Shown: positions 16,722 through 25,116 of the stretch, piece after piece
Numbering within the stretch: the first letter of the stretch is position 1
Layout of the letters: each line of letters opens with the position of its first letter
Assembly (NCBI GenBank): GCA_910583885.1
Contig: CAJUAC010000001.1
Coordinates: 33,900 to 97,899, forward strand
From: an uncultured Oscillospiraceae bacterium
GTDB taxonomy: Bacteria; Bacillota; Clostridia; Oscillospirales; Oscillospiraceae
Direction: 5' to 3'
DNA length: 64,000 nucleotides
Program-made: the position numbers and the translations under genes
Notes under the pieces: model-generated
Seen by the model: only the letters and a program-made list of their open reading frames with translations
Database searches by the model: none
Told to the model about the DNA's origin: nothing

Positions 16722-18011
16722 TTATGCCGTTATTATATCCAGCGGGCCCTGTTTTGTCAACCGGCCTGCGGCCTTGCGACCCTCGCTGTAGACCGCCTGG
16801 ATGTGGCGCTTGCCCATCAGGTACACCACCCGCTCAAAGCGCTCCTCCAGGCCCAGCGGCCGGGCCGGGGCGGGCATGGTACTGTCATCCACCACGATGG
16901 CATGGAGCTTGCAGCCAATCTGGAAGCCCGCGCCGCCGCCAAAATAGCGGTGCCCGGCAGTGGAGCCCAGGTAGTAGGCCTCCGGCACCGTGAGGAAGGG
17001 CTCCCCGGTCTCCATCTGCCGGACCTTTGATGCGCGGATGGACATAACAATGACCTTGTTCATGGCAAGCTGGTCCCCGCCGGCAATGTCGCTGCCCAGG
17101 GCCACCGGCACCCCCTCCCCCAGCAGAGTGCGCACTGAGGCTGTGCCACTGCACAGGTTCATATTAGACGCCGCGCAGTGGACTGCCCACACCCCAGCCC
17201 GGGCCATGGCCGCGCGCTCCTCCGGCCCGCTGTGGACGCAGTGGGCCATGAGGGTCCCCTCCTTCCACAGGCCATACTTCGCATAGCTCTCCCAGTACCG
17301 GCTGCAATCCGGATGGAGCTCCCGCACCCAGGCAATCTCACTGACATTTTCCGACAGGTGGGACTGGACGGGCAGCCCCTCCGCTGCCGCTATACGCCCC
17401 AGCTCCGCCAGCAGCCCATCCGTGCAGGAGGGGGTAAACCGCGGGGTAAGGATGGGCTTGACGTGGGCGGTGCAGCAGCCCTCCAGCCAGCGCAGGGTCT
17501 CCTGGATCGACTCCTCTGTATCCTCCTGGGCAGGGCCGCTGTTGCGGTCCATGTTCACCTTGCCTACATAGCCCGTTACCCCTGCCCGCTCCAGCTCCTC
17601 CATGAGGATGAGCGTGGCATCCGTGTGCCGGGAGGAGAAGGCGCATACCCGTGTGGTGCCGGAGGTGATGAGATCCTCCGCCAACTGCCGGTAGACCTGC
17701 CGGGCATAGGCGGTGTCTGAAAAGCGGGCCTCGGTGCGGAAGGTATACGCATCCAGCCACTCCAACAGCGGCAGGTCCATGCCCATGCCCAGCATGGGGT
17801 ACTGGGGGGCATGGAGGTGCATATCCGCAAAGGAGGGCATGATGAGCGCTTCGCCCCAATCCTCCACCGGGCAGGCGGCGTACTGCTCCGGCAGGGCAGG
17901 GTACAGGCCCTGGACCACCCCATCCTCCAGCACTAAGTACCCCCGGGGTATCGCCTCCAGCCTGCCCCATTCCGGCGCATGGATCAGATTCCCCTGTAAA
18001 ATTGTCGTCAT
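16722..18011 (-). CDS. guaD: guanine deaminase
   Basis: A 429-aa amidohydrolase converting guanine to xanthine and ammonia. The metal site shows HLHAPQ (HxH), SHLSENVSE, HCVH and GSDIAGG. The PSFADMHLHAPQYP and DLPLLEWLDAYTFRTEA segments are typical of guanine deaminase rather than of the related SsnA or atrazine hydrolases. The ATG at 18011 follows GAGGAGCAGCTGCC; a longer frame to 18128 has no ribosome site. A good promoter lies at 18170-18198. Purine-salvage or purine-fermentation context is supported by the adjacent carbamoyltransferase cluster. Confidence 0.93.
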   Translation of the reverse strand: MTTILQGNLIHAPEWGRLEAIPRGYLVLEDGVVQGLYPALPEQYAACPVEDWGEALIMPSFADMHLHAPQYPMLGMGMDLPLLEWLDAYTFRTEARFSDTAYARQVYRQLAEDLITSGTTRVCAFSSRHTDATLILMEELERAGVTGYVGKVNMDRNSGPAQEDTEESIQETLRWLEGCCTAHVKPILTPRFTPSCTDGLLAELGRIAAAEGLPVQSHLSENVSEIAWVRELHPDCSRYWESYAKYGLWKEGTLMAHCVHSGPEERAAMARAGVWAVHCAASNMNLCSGTASVRTLLGEGVPVALGSDIAGGDQLAMNKVIVMSIRASKVRQMETGEPFLTVPEAYYLGSTAGHRYFGGGAGFQIGCKLHAIVVDDSTMPAPARPLGLEERFERVVYLMGKRHIQAVYSEGRKAAGRLTKQGPLDIITA

Positions 18012-18169
18012 GGCAGCTGCTCCTCTCTCTATTGAAATATAAAAAGCGCCCCAAGCCCGCCCGCATAGGCTGGCTTGGAACACCCATAGCAGGGCCGAAG
18101 GGCGGCCCCGTAGAAACTTTCGCGCCATCTCCGCGAAATTATATGAGCGCTATTGCTTTTTCTGCCATC

Positions 18170-18198
18170 ATTATAGCAAATACCGGGGCATATTGCAA
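18170..18198 (-). promoter_or_regulatory. promoter of guaD
   Basis: On the minus strand TTGCAA and TATAAT are separated by 17 bases, about 155 bases ahead of the guaD start. Confidence 0.75.
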
Positions 18199-18269
18199 GG
18201 GGCTAGCCCTCCCTTCTGCGCTGCTGGCCTGGAATGAACCAAATCGCCAGAGGCCCTTCCATAAGGGCA

Positions 18270-18298
18270 GCGCCGGACAGGAGATCCCTGTCCGGCGC
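18270..18298 (-). terminator. terminator after arcC
   Basis: GGCGCCGGACAGG-like stem GCGCCGGACAGG/CCTGTCCGGCGC directly beyond the carbamate kinase stop. Confidence 0.75.
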
Positions 18299-18303
18299 CT
18301 GCT

Positions 18304-19245
18304 TTACTGCTTAACCACTGTCCCAGTCCTGCCGGCAATCCCGTCCCTGGCTTTCTCCAGGAGCGTAATCAGGGCCTGCCGGCCAGGCTTGGACTCTGCA
18401 AACTTTACCGCAGCCTCCACCTTGGGCAGCATAGAACCGGGGGCAAACTGCCCCTCTGCGGCGTACTTCCGGGCCTCGGCAGGCGTCATCGCACTCAGCC
18501 ACTGCTCATCCTCCTTACGGAAGTTGATGGCTACCTTCTCCACAGCAGTGAGGATAATCAGCATGTCCGCGTCCAGCTGTTCCGCCAGCAGCTCGGAGGC
18601 GAAATCCTTGTCGATCACCGCCGCCGCCCCCTTGAGGTGGTTTTTCTCCGTCCGGTAGACGGGGATGCCCCCGCCGCCGCAGCAGATGACCAGGTGCCCA
18701 TCCGCCGCCAGCGCACGGATCGCCCCAGCCTCTATGATATGCTTGGGCTGAGGGGAAGCCACATAGCGCCGCCAGCCACGGCCCGCATCCTCCCGGACCG
18801 GGTTGCCGGTAGAGGTGCTGTAGGCCTGGGCCTCCTCCTGGGTCATAAACTTGCCGATGGGCTTGGTGGGGTTCTCGAAGGCCGGGTCAGCCGGATCCAC
18901 CTCCACCTGGGTGACAATGGAGCAGACGGGCATATTGATAATACCCCGGTTGAGCAGCTCTTCCCGGAAGGCGTTTTGCAGGTCATAGCCAATATAGGCC
19001 TGGCTCATGGCGCCGCAGACCGACAGGGGCGTAAAGCCCTGGTTGGGATCCTCCTTCTGGAGGGCCGCCATGGCGTTATTGATGATACCCACCTGGGGGC
19101 CGTTGCCATGGGCCACGACCACCTGGTTGCCATCCTCAATGAGATCCACAATGGCCCGGGCGGTAATCTTCACGGCGGCGGCCTGCTCCGGCAGGGTGCT
19201 GCCCAGGGCATTGCCGCCCAAGGCGATGACGATACGCTTGCTCAT
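18304..19245 (-). CDS. arcC: carbamate kinase
   Basis: A 313-aa amino-acid-kinase fold enzyme that makes ATP from carbamoyl phosphate and ADP. It begins MSKRIVIALGGNALG, has VAHGNGPQVG, the carbamate-kinase loop TQVEVDPADPAFENPTKPIG, and CCGGGGIPV. The ATG at 19245 follows GAGGAAGAAGAGT. It lies after ygeW and ygeY in the same direction, the role played by yqeA in the E. coli ygeW region. The likely job is to harvest ATP from carbamoyl phosphate released by the YgeW-type enzyme. Confidence 0.95.
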   Translation of the reverse strand: MSKRIVIALGGNALGSTLPEQAAAVKITARAIVDLIEDGNQVVVAHGNGPQVGIINNAMAALQKEDPNQGFTPLSVCGAMSQAYIGYDLQNAFREELLNRGIINMPVCSIVTQVEVDPADPAFENPTKPIGKFMTQEEAQAYSTSTGNPVREDAGRGWRRYVASPQPKHIIEAGAIRALAADGHLVICCGGGGIPVYRTEKNHLKGAAAVIDKDFASELLAEQLDADMLIILTAVEKVAINFRKEDEQWLSAMTPAEARKYAAEGQFAPGSMLPKVEAAVKFAESKPGRQALITLLEKARDGIAGRTGTVVKQ

Positions 19246-19280
19246 ACTCTTCTTCCTCAACCATCACAGCTTTTAGTATA

Positions 19281-19384
19281 CATACTCTTTCTTTCAAGAA
19301 AAAGCACCAAAAAGAGCTTTATACAAAAATTTATATATAAAGTTTTTCTTTTGATACTTTTCTTTGTTCACAAAGAAAAGTATG
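19281..19384. repeat. dispersed AT-rich palindromic repeat, copy 2 (full)
   Basis: Two arms in inverted orientation: the left CATACTCTTTCTTTCAAG...AAAAAG and the right CTTTTCTTT...AAAGAAAAGTATG, each itself a small hairpin, with CAAAAAGAGCTTT and AAAGTTTTTCTTTTG facing inward. It fills the gap between ygeW and arcC. Confidence 0.65.
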
Positions 19385-19389
19385 TACAC

Positions 19390-20583
19390 TTAAAACGCCT
19401 TGCGCTTTTCGCCCCGGCTCTCCAGCTCCCGCAGGGCGGCCACCGGATCCTTGACCTTGCTCAAGAAGATCATGGCCGCAATGATATAGGGCTTGAAGGA
19501 CGCCTGCTTATACAGGGGCTCCATATAGCGGTCGAAGACGCTGCTGTCCACCTCGCCCTCCGTGCAGCTCACACCGCTGATATCAGCGGGCAGGCAGTGC
19601 ATATAGAGGGCCTTGCCGTCCTTCGTCAGTTTCATCATATCCTCTGTGCAGGACCAGTCCTTGTGCTGGGCATTCTGGGCCAGCAGCTCCTGCTCCAGCT
19701 GGTCAATCCCCGCCTGATCGCCCTCGCGGTAGAGCTGGGTGCGCTTCTCCATCGCCTGGAAGGGGGCCCAGCTCTTGGGATAGACGATGTCTGCATCCCG
19801 GAATGCCTCCTCCATGGAGTTCACCTTCGTAAAGGAACCGCCGGACTTCTCCGCGTTGGCTTTGGCGAGCTCCTCCACCTCGGGCAGAACCTCATAGCCC
19901 TCCGGATGGGCCAGCACCACATCCATACCAAAGCGGCTGAACAGGCCGATGACACCCTGGGGCACGCTCAGGGGCTTGCCGTAGCTGGGGGAGTAGGCCC
20001 AGGTCATGGCCACCTTCTTGCCCTTCAGGTTTTCTACGCCGCCCAGCTCATGGATGACATGGAGCAGGTCGGCCATGGACTGGGTGGGGTGGTCCACGTC
20101 GCACTGGAGGTTCACCAGGGTGGGGCGCTGCTCCAGGATGCCCTTGGCATAGCCCTCGTCCAGGGCGTCCATAAAGGTCTTCTGGTACTTGTGGCCCTCC
20201 TCAATGAACATGTCGTCCCGGATTCCGATTACGTCGGCCATAAAGGAGACCATGTTGGCTGTCTCGCGCACCGTCTCGCCGTGGGCAATTTGGCTCTTCT
20301 TCTCGTCCAGGTCGCTGACCTCCAGGCCCAGCAGGTTGCAGGCGGAGGCAAAGGAGAAGCGGGTGCGGGTGGAGTTGTCCCGGAAGATGGAGATGCCCAG
20401 GCCGGAGTCAAAGACCTTGGTGGAGATGTTCCGCTCCCGCAGGTCCCGCAGGGCGTCGGCCACGGTAAAGATCGCGTCCAGCTCATCGTCCGTCTTGTCC
20501 CAGGTCCAGTAGAAATCGTTCTTGTACATGTTGTTGATCCGGAGTTTCTCCAGATGCTGGGCCAGCTTTTCCGTCTTGCTCAT
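19390..20583 (-). CDS. ygeW: knotted carbamoyltransferase, YgeW family
   Basis: 397 aa of the aspartate/ornithine carbamoyltransferase superfamily. The carbamoyl-phosphate loop FRDNSTRTRFSF and the HPTQSMADLLH and HCLPADISG motifs are intact. The overall sequence (QHLEKLRINNMYKNDFYWTW at the N-terminus) matches the YgeW family rather than ArgF or PyrB. The substrate of YgeW enzymes is unsettled; a ureido compound from purine breakdown has been suggested. With ArcC downstream it would run in the phosphorolytic direction. The gap to ygeY holds a repeat arm. Confidence 0.92.
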   Translation of the reverse strand: MSKTEKLAQHLEKLRINNMYKNDFYWTWDKTDDELDAIFTVADALRDLRERNISTKVFDSGLGISIFRDNSTRTRFSFASACNLLGLEVSDLDEKKSQIAHGETVRETANMVSFMADVIGIRDDMFIEEGHKYQKTFMDALDEGYAKGILEQRPTLVNLQCDVDHPTQSMADLLHVIHELGGVENLKGKKVAMTWAYSPSYGKPLSVPQGVIGLFSRFGMDVVLAHPEGYEVLPEVEELAKANAEKSGGSFTKVNSMEEAFRDADIVYPKSWAPFQAMEKRTQLYREGDQAGIDQLEQELLAQNAQHKDWSCTEDMMKLTKDGKALYMHCLPADISGVSCTEGEVDSSVFDRYMEPLYKQASFKPYIIAAMIFLSKVKDPVAALRELESRGEKRKAF

Positions 20584-20623
20584 GGCTATGTTCTCCTATT
20601 CCGTCGATTTTTATTTAGGTGGC

Positions 20624-20666
20624 CATCCTTTTTCTTGAAAGAAAAAGGATCAAAAAGAACTTTCAC
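20624..20666. repeat. dispersed AT-rich palindromic repeat, copy 3 (one arm)
   Basis: CATCCTTTTTCTTG/AAAGAAAAAGGATC hairpin followed by AAAAAGAACTTTC, nearly the mirror of the right arm at 51654-51701. It lies between ygeY and ygeW. Confidence 0.65.
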
Positions 20667-20703
20667 ACAAGATATCCCTGTAGCAAGCTTTTCCTATGTA
20701 TGT

Positions 20704-22071
20704 TCACCGGATATTGTTCTCTGTCCTGCCGCCCCGGTACTCGCACACATCCTCGCCGCCCCTGCCCTTGTAGAGGCCCACACAGGCGGCGTAGACGGCG
20801 GCGCAGGTGACAAGATCCTGCTTCCAGGTGATCTCGTTGGGGGCGTGGGCCTGGCTCTCTGCGCCGGGGCCGAAGCCCACGCAGGGGATGCCGTAGCGGC
20901 CCTGGATGGACACGCAGTTGGTGGAGAAGGTCCACTTGTCGACCAGCGGGCGGTCCCGCAGGGGCATGGCGTCAGGATGGCCCACCCGCTTCTCTCCATA
21001 GAGCGCCTTGTGGGCCTCCGCCAGGGCCTGGACATGGGGGGCGGTCTCCTTGTTGATCCAGGTGGGGAAATAGCACTCTGTCTCATATGTCAGGCCGGTC
21101 CAGGCGGGGCGGTCGTACATGTACATGCTCACCTTCACATCCTCGCCGTACCTGCGCACAGCGGGCAGGGCGCGGATCTCGTCCAGGCAGCTGTCCCAGG
21201 TTTCCCCGGCGGTCATGCGGCGGTCGATGGAGATGGCACAGCTGTCGGCCACGGCGCAGCGGCTGGGGGAGGTGTAGAACACCTGGGAGACCGTGCAGGT
21301 ACCCCGGCCCAGGAACCGGGCGTCCTCGTAGTGCTCCGGGTTGTACCGGGGGTTCAGCATCTTCACCAGGCCCTTGATCTCCGTGCCCTCCGCGTCGTCG
21401 TTCTCGTTGAGGGCGCGAACCTCCTGGATGATATCGGCCATCTTGTAAATGGCGTTGTCCCCGCGCTCGGGGGCGGAGCCGTGGCAGCTGACGCCCTTCA
21501 CGTCCACCCGGATCTCCATGCGGCCCCGGTGGCCCCGGTAGATGCCGCCGTCAGTGGGCTCGGTGGACACCACAAACTCCGGGGTGATGCCGTCCTCATT
21601 GTGGATGTACTGCCAGCACAGGCCGTCGCAGTCCTCCTCCTGGACAGTGGCTGTCACCAGGATTTTATACCCGGCGGGGATCAGGCCCAGATCCTTCATG
21701 ATCTTCGCGCCGTACACCGCCGATACCACGCCGCCCTCCTGGTCGGAGCCGCCGCGGCCATAGATCACATCCTCCGTCTCATAGCCCTGGTAGGGGTCGT
21801 GCTCCCAGTTGCCCCGGTTGCCAACGCCCACGGTGTCAATATGGCCGTCAAAGGCGATGATCTTCTCCCCCTCGCCCATCCATCCCAGGGCGTTGCCCTC
21901 CGGGTCAATCTCCGCCTTGTCAAAGCCCAGGCGCTCCATCTCCAGGATCGTGCGCTTGATGACCCCCTCCTCCTCGCAGCTCTCGCTGGGGATGGCGATC
22001 AGATCCCGCAAAAACCTCGTCATATCCGCCTGATATCCCTCGGCAGCACGCTTGATCGCTTCAAAATCCAT
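20704..22071 (-). CDS. ygeY: YgeY-family M20 metallohydrolase
   Basis: 455 aa of the M20 peptidase/deacylase family. Metal ligands are visible in [29 protein letters not shown], and near the end [13 protein letters not shown]. Families named YgeY are described as selenium-metabolism-linked hydrolases because of co-occurrence; no substrate is established. The ATG at 22071 follows GAGGGAGGGCTGTACC. It is first in the minus-strand ygeY-ygeW-arcC transcript driven from 22151-22178, and probably cleaves an amide or ureido bond to feed YgeW. Confidence 0.9.
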   Translation of the reverse strand: MDFEAIKRAAEGYQADMTRFLRDLIAIPSESCEEEGVIKRTILEMERLGFDKAEIDPEGNALGWMGEGEKIIAFDGHIDTVGVGNRGNWEHDPYQGYETEDVIYGRGGSDQEGGVVSAVYGAKIMKDLGLIPAGYKILVTATVQEEDCDGLCWQYIHNEDGITPEFVVSTEPTDGGIYRGHRGRMEIRVDVKGVSCHGSAPERGDNAIYKMADIIQEVRALNENDDAEGTEIKGLVKMLNPRYNPEHYEDARFLGRGTCTVSQVFYTSPSRCAVADSCAISIDRRMTAGETWDSCLDEIRALPAVRRYGEDVKVSMYMYDRPAWTGLTYETECYFPTWINKETAPHVQALAEAHKALYGEKRVGHPDAMPLRDRPLVDKWTFSTNCVSIQGRYGIPCVGFGPGAESQAHAPNEITWKQDLVTCAAVYAACVGLYKGRGGEDVCEYRGGRTENNIR

Positions 22072-22150
22072 GGTACAGCCCTCCCTCTCGCTTGCGCGTA
22101 TTCCGTCTGTTTTGATCCGGGCGCAGCCCGCGCCGGCTCTCTCTGCTCCT

Positions 22151-22178
22151 ATCATATCATAGAAAACGCGGTTGTCAA
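22151..22178 (-). promoter_or_regulatory. promoter of ygeY-ygeW-arcC
   Basis: Minus-strand TTGACA and TATGAT with a 16-base spacer. It faces away from the regulator promoter at 22219, a layout that allows control by one bound protein. Confidence 0.75.
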
Positions 22179-22218
22179 ACAATTTTTTTGAAAACCTAAA
22201 AAACTTTTAGAAAAGTCC

Positions 22219-22247
22219 TTGCATTCCGCTGGCAATACTGGTATGAT
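22219..22247 (+). promoter_or_regulatory. promoter of the YheO-type regulator and PLP enzyme
   Basis: TTGCAT and TATGAT with a 17-base spacer, 66 bases before the TTG start. Confidence 0.75.
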
Positions 22248-22312
22248 GGACGTATCAAACTGGCGGGGGACCGAAATATCCCCACGCCTGCGGACAGGGA
22301 GGTGATCGCGTA

Positions 22313-22966
22313 TTGGACAGTACCCGTATGGAGATGCTTAAGCAGATCGCGGCCGCCCTGGCCGCCCAATTTGGGCCCAGCTGCGAGGTAGTCATCCACG
22401 ACCTGGCCGCCCAGGATCCGGAGAGGTCCATCGCACACATAGAAAATGGGCACGTCACCGGGCGCAGGCTGGGTGACGGCCCCTCTACGGTGGTGATGGA
22501 GCAGATCCTCCACGGCGAGGAGGATCCCCGGGATCACCTGGCCTACCTCACCCGCACCCCGGACGGCAAGATCCTCAAATCCTCCACTGTCTATATCCGG
22601 GACGGGGCGGGGCGGGTGGACGCCATCCTTGCCATCAACTACGACATCTCCGCTCTGCTGATGGTGGAAAACGCCCTCAGCGGCCTCCTGCGCACAGCAG
22701 GGGAGGGCGGCCAGGAGGAGCGCATCACCGTGCTCAACGTCAATGACCTGCTCGACGACCTCATCGAGCAGAGCGTAGCCCTAGTGGGGAAGCCTGTGGC
22801 TTTGATGAACAAGGACGACAAGGTCCGGGCGATCCAGTTCCTGAGCAGCCACGGCGCGTTCCTTGTCACCAAATCCGGCGACAAGGTGGCAAAGCACTTT
22901 GGCATCTCCAAATACACACTTTATTCATACATAGACCTGAAACAGGAGGAAAAGCGGCATGAGTAA
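22313..22966 (+). CDS. YheO/DauR-like transcriptional regulator (PAS-like plus HTH)
   Basis: 217 aa. The N-terminal YheO-like PAS domain (FGPSCEVVIHDLAAQDPERS, then KSSTVYIRDGAGRVDAILAINYD written here in parts: KSSTVYIRD and AILAINYD) is followed by a C-terminal helix-turn-helix (GDKVAKHFGISKYTLYSYI). Related proteins such as DauR control amino-acid catabolism genes. The start is TTG at 22313, chosen because AGGGAGGTGAT lies at the right distance; an ATG at 22328 is the alternative. The stop overlaps the PLP-enzyme start by 8 bases, and it sits between two divergent promoters that it probably controls. Confidence 0.88.
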   Translation: MDSTRMEMLKQIAAALAAQFGPSCEVVIHDLAAQDPERSIAHIENGHVTGRRLGDGPSTVVMEQILHGEEDPRDHLAYLTRTPDGKILKSSTVYIRDGAGRVDAILAINYDISALLMVENALSGLLRTAGEGGQEERITVLNVNDLLDDLIEQSVALVGKPVALMNKDDKVRAIQFLSSHGAFLVTKSGDKVAKHFGISKYTLYSYIDLKQEEKRHE

Positions 22967-24440
22967 GATTGATCTCAGCATCAACAGGGACGTCCTGCAA
23001 AAGAATGTCCAGAAGGCCCGGGAGAACGGCGTCATCATCCCCACCATCGCCCAGATGCAGAACCCCGCATCCATCCCCGCCCCCATCCAGGAGCGGCTGA
23101 AGGGCGTGGGGCTGTGGGATGTGAACCCCCTCAACCTCTTCCGTATCACCTGGAAGAACGAGGCCAAGGAGAGCGGCGGCCTGTTCCAGGCCGTGCCCAA
23201 CTACGTGGAGATCCCCAGCGCCCTCTCCGGCGTCCCCTGCCGCATCATCGCCATGGCCGGAAAGTGGTTCCCCACTGGCTGCCACAAGGTGGGCGCATCC
23301 TTTGGCTGCCTGGCCCCCCGGCTGGTTACTGGGCAGTTTGACGCCACCTGGCACAAGGCTGTGTGGCCCTCCACCGGCAACTACTGCCGGGGGGGCGCGT
23401 TCAACTCGAAGCTGCTGGCCTGTGAGAGTGTGGCCATCCTCCCCGCCGAGATGAGCCAGGAGCGGTTCAGCTGGCTGAAATCTATCGCCGGCGAGGTCAT
23501 CGCCACCCCGGGCTGTGAGAGCAATGTCAAGGAGATCTTTGACAAGACCTGGGAGCTGAAGGCCGACCCCCAGTACATGATCTTCAACCAGTTTGAGGAG
23601 ATGGGCAACCCCCTGTGGCACTACAACGTGACCGGATTCGCCCTGGCAGATTTGTATGAGGCCATCAAGCGTCCCGGCGACCGCTTCGCCGGCGCGTGCT
23701 TCACCTCCGGCTCTGCCGGCACCATGAGCGCGGGCGACCTGCTCAAGGAGCGCTATCCCCAGCTGAAGCTGGCAGTTGGCGAGGCCCTCCAGTGCCCCAC
23801 CATCCTGGAAAACGGCTTCGGCGGCCACCGCATTGAGGGGATCGGGGATAAGCACATCCCCTGGATCCACAACGTGAAGAACACAGATATGGCGATTGCC
23901 ATTGACGACGAGGACAGCCAGCGCCTGCTGCGCCTGTTCAACACCCCCGACGGCCACGCCTACCTGAAAAATGAGCTGGGCCTGGAGGATGAGCTCATTG
24001 AGCAGCTCAGCTGGCTGGGCATTTCCGGCATTGCCAATGTCCTCTGCTGCATCAAGCTGGCAAAGTACTATGAGCTCAGCGAGCACGACGTGGTGGGTAC
24101 CGTGCTGACCGACAGCGCAGCCATGTACCAGAGCCGCATTGCCGAGCTGGACGAGATGCATGGGGCATACAGCGCCACTGGGGCTGCCATCGACCACCAT
24201 CTGCATATCCTGGGTCTGAAGACAGACAGCATGATGGAGCTGACCTATGTGGACCGCAAGCGGGTACACAACCTCAAATATTACACCTGGGTGGAGCAGC
24301 AGGCGAGGGATGTTCAGGATCTCAACGACCTGTGGTACGACACGGAGAACACCTGGGATGCCGTCCATGCCCAGGCCAAGGAGCTCGACGGGCTCATCAA
24401 TGAGTTCAACGAGGCGACCGGGCTGCTGAAAAATCTGTAA
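22959..24440 (+). CDS. fold-type-II PLP-dependent enzyme of unknown substrate
   Basis: 493 aa of the tryptophan synthase beta superfamily (PALP). The Schiff-base Lys is probably in TGCHKVGASFG, the substrate loop in PSTGNYCRGGAF and the phosphate-binding loop in TSGSAGTMSAGD. It is longer than YgeX diaminopropionate ammonia-lyase (about 400 aa) and lacks its typical opening, so I do not call it YgeX, although it occupies a similar place in the cluster. The start at 22959 follows AGGAGGAAAAGCGGC. Co-transcription with a YheO-type regulator suggests amino-acid breakdown. Substrate unknown. Confidence 0.85.
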   Translation: MSKIDLSINRDVLQKNVQKARENGVIIPTIAQMQNPASIPAPIQERLKGVGLWDVNPLNLFRITWKNEAKESGGLFQAVPNYVEIPSALSGVPCRIIAMAGKWFPTGCHKVGASFGCLAPRLVTGQFDATWHKAVWPSTGNYCRGGAFNSKLLACESVAILPAEMSQERFSWLKSIAGEVIATPGCESNVKEIFDKTWELKADPQYMIFNQFEEMGNPLWHYNVTGFALADLYEAIKRPGDRFAGACFTSGSAGTMSAGDLLKERYPQLKLAVGEALQCPTILENGFGGHRIEGIGDKHIPWIHNVKNTDMAIAIDDEDSQRLLRLFNTPDGHAYLKNELGLEDELIEQLSWLGISGIANVLCCIKLAKYYELSEHDVVGTVLTDSAAMYQSRIAELDEMHGAYSATGAAIDHHLHILGLKTDSMMELTYVDRKRVHNLKYYTWVEQQARDVQDLNDLWYDTENTWDAVHAQAKELDGLINEFNEATGLLKNL

Positions 24441-24452
24441 GTATGGAGCGAA

Positions 24453-24477
24453 CAGGCGGGGTCTCTAGCCCCGCCTG
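24453..24477. terminator. hairpin after the PLP enzyme
   Basis: CAGGCGGGG pairs with CCCCGCCTG around TCTCTAG. No strong T-run follows, so termination is probable but not certain. Confidence 0.6.
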
Positions 24478-24513
24478 TCCCGCAATATTCCCCACGGGAA
24501 CGGAGCTGCGGCG

Positions 24514-24681
24514 TCAGCTGGGTTCCTCCTCGTCCCCATCCTCCAGATACAGCTCCTCCGCCTCCTGCTGGGCCCTCACAAGAATATCCTGTGCCTTGAC
24601 ATAATTCTGCTCCCCCAGCGCCTCAAGGGCATCTGTAATACCATTAAACAGGCGGGTGTAGTATTTGGGGAAATTTTCCAT
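24514..24681 (-). CDS. small acidic protein, 55 aa
   Basis: ATG at 24681 follows AAAGGAGAGTAGATT. The protein begins MENFPKYYTRLFNGITDALE, continues ALGEQNYVKAQDILVRAQQE and ends in a very acidic tail (EELYLEDGDEEEPS). Two amphipathic helices are likely. I recall similar ~55-residue proteins starting MENFPKYY in gut Firmicutes, with no known role. It is divergent from the ribbon-helix-helix-like gene at 24819, and the gap between them carries a perfect palindrome. It is too short for many gene finders. Confidence 0.8.
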   Translation of the reverse strand: MENFPKYYTRLFNGITDALEALGEQNYVKAQDILVRAQQEAEELYLEDGDEEEPS

Positions 24682-24728
24682 AATCTACTCTCCTTTTCTG
24701 GTATCTTTGGGTAATAGCTTATCATAGA

Positions 24729-24759
24729 GCTTTGCAAAATGCAATGCATTTTGCAAAGC
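24729..24759. promoter_or_regulatory. perfect 31-bp palindrome, candidate operator
   Basis: GCTTTGCAAAATGCA and its exact complement TGCATTTTGCAAAGC flank one central A. A second pair, CATATTGCA and TGCAATATG, spans 24771 to 24820 and overlaps the start of the plus-strand gene. The palindrome lies between divergent small genes, a typical operator position. Confidence 0.7.
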
Positions 24760-24818
24760 ATATTGTGAGTGCATATTGCAATACTATATGTCATGTACAT
24801 TATATGACGAGGTGCAAT

Positions 24819-25031
24819 ATGCGAAAATTTAAAATCCCAAAGCCCTATACGACAACCAACAAAACCATCCGCTTCCCCGACGAGGTAGTTGCCGCCGTCG
24901 AAGAGGCAATCCGCGGCAAGGACTGCAATTTCTCCGCATTTGTCATTGAGGCAACCCGTGTTGCTTTAGAGAATCTGCGGGAAGAGGAGGAGGCCTCCGG
25001 GGAAGATGCCAGCAGAGGAGGGAGGGCCTGA
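24819..25031 (+). CDS. small CopG/ribbon-helix-helix-like protein, 70 aa
   Basis: MRKFKIPKPYTTTNKTIRF opens a likely basic strand, followed by PDEVVAAVEEAIRG and CNFSAFVIEATRVALENL, the strand-helix-helix plan of small RHH DNA-binding proteins (compare YlcI/YnfO-type proteins). The C-terminal tail is acidic and Gly/Ala-rich. The ATG at 24819 follows GACGAGGTGCAAT. An autoregulatory role on the adjacent palindromes is inference. It ends about 85 bases before thrC. Confidence 0.78.
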   Translation: MRKFKIPKPYTTTNKTIRFPDEVVAAVEEAIRGKDCNFSAFVIEATRVALENLREEEEASGEDASRGGRA

Positions 25032-25116
25032 GAATCCCACGGCAGGGCCTGCGGGAGACGGGGCCGCCAGGGCAAAAAATCCCCTCTCGGGGCTACAATC
25101 AAGAAGGAGATGACTT

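Noticed and set aside
18637..22191. 1184-aa frame opposite arcC, ygeW and ygeY
   Set aside because: Long antisense frame caused by GC-rich codons; it spans three genuine genes and two repeats.
22959..24440. Identification of the PLP enzyme as YgeX diaminopropionate ammonia-lyase
   Set aside because: Cluster position fits, but the protein is about 95 residues longer and its N-terminal and active-site segments do not match my knowledge of YgeX.
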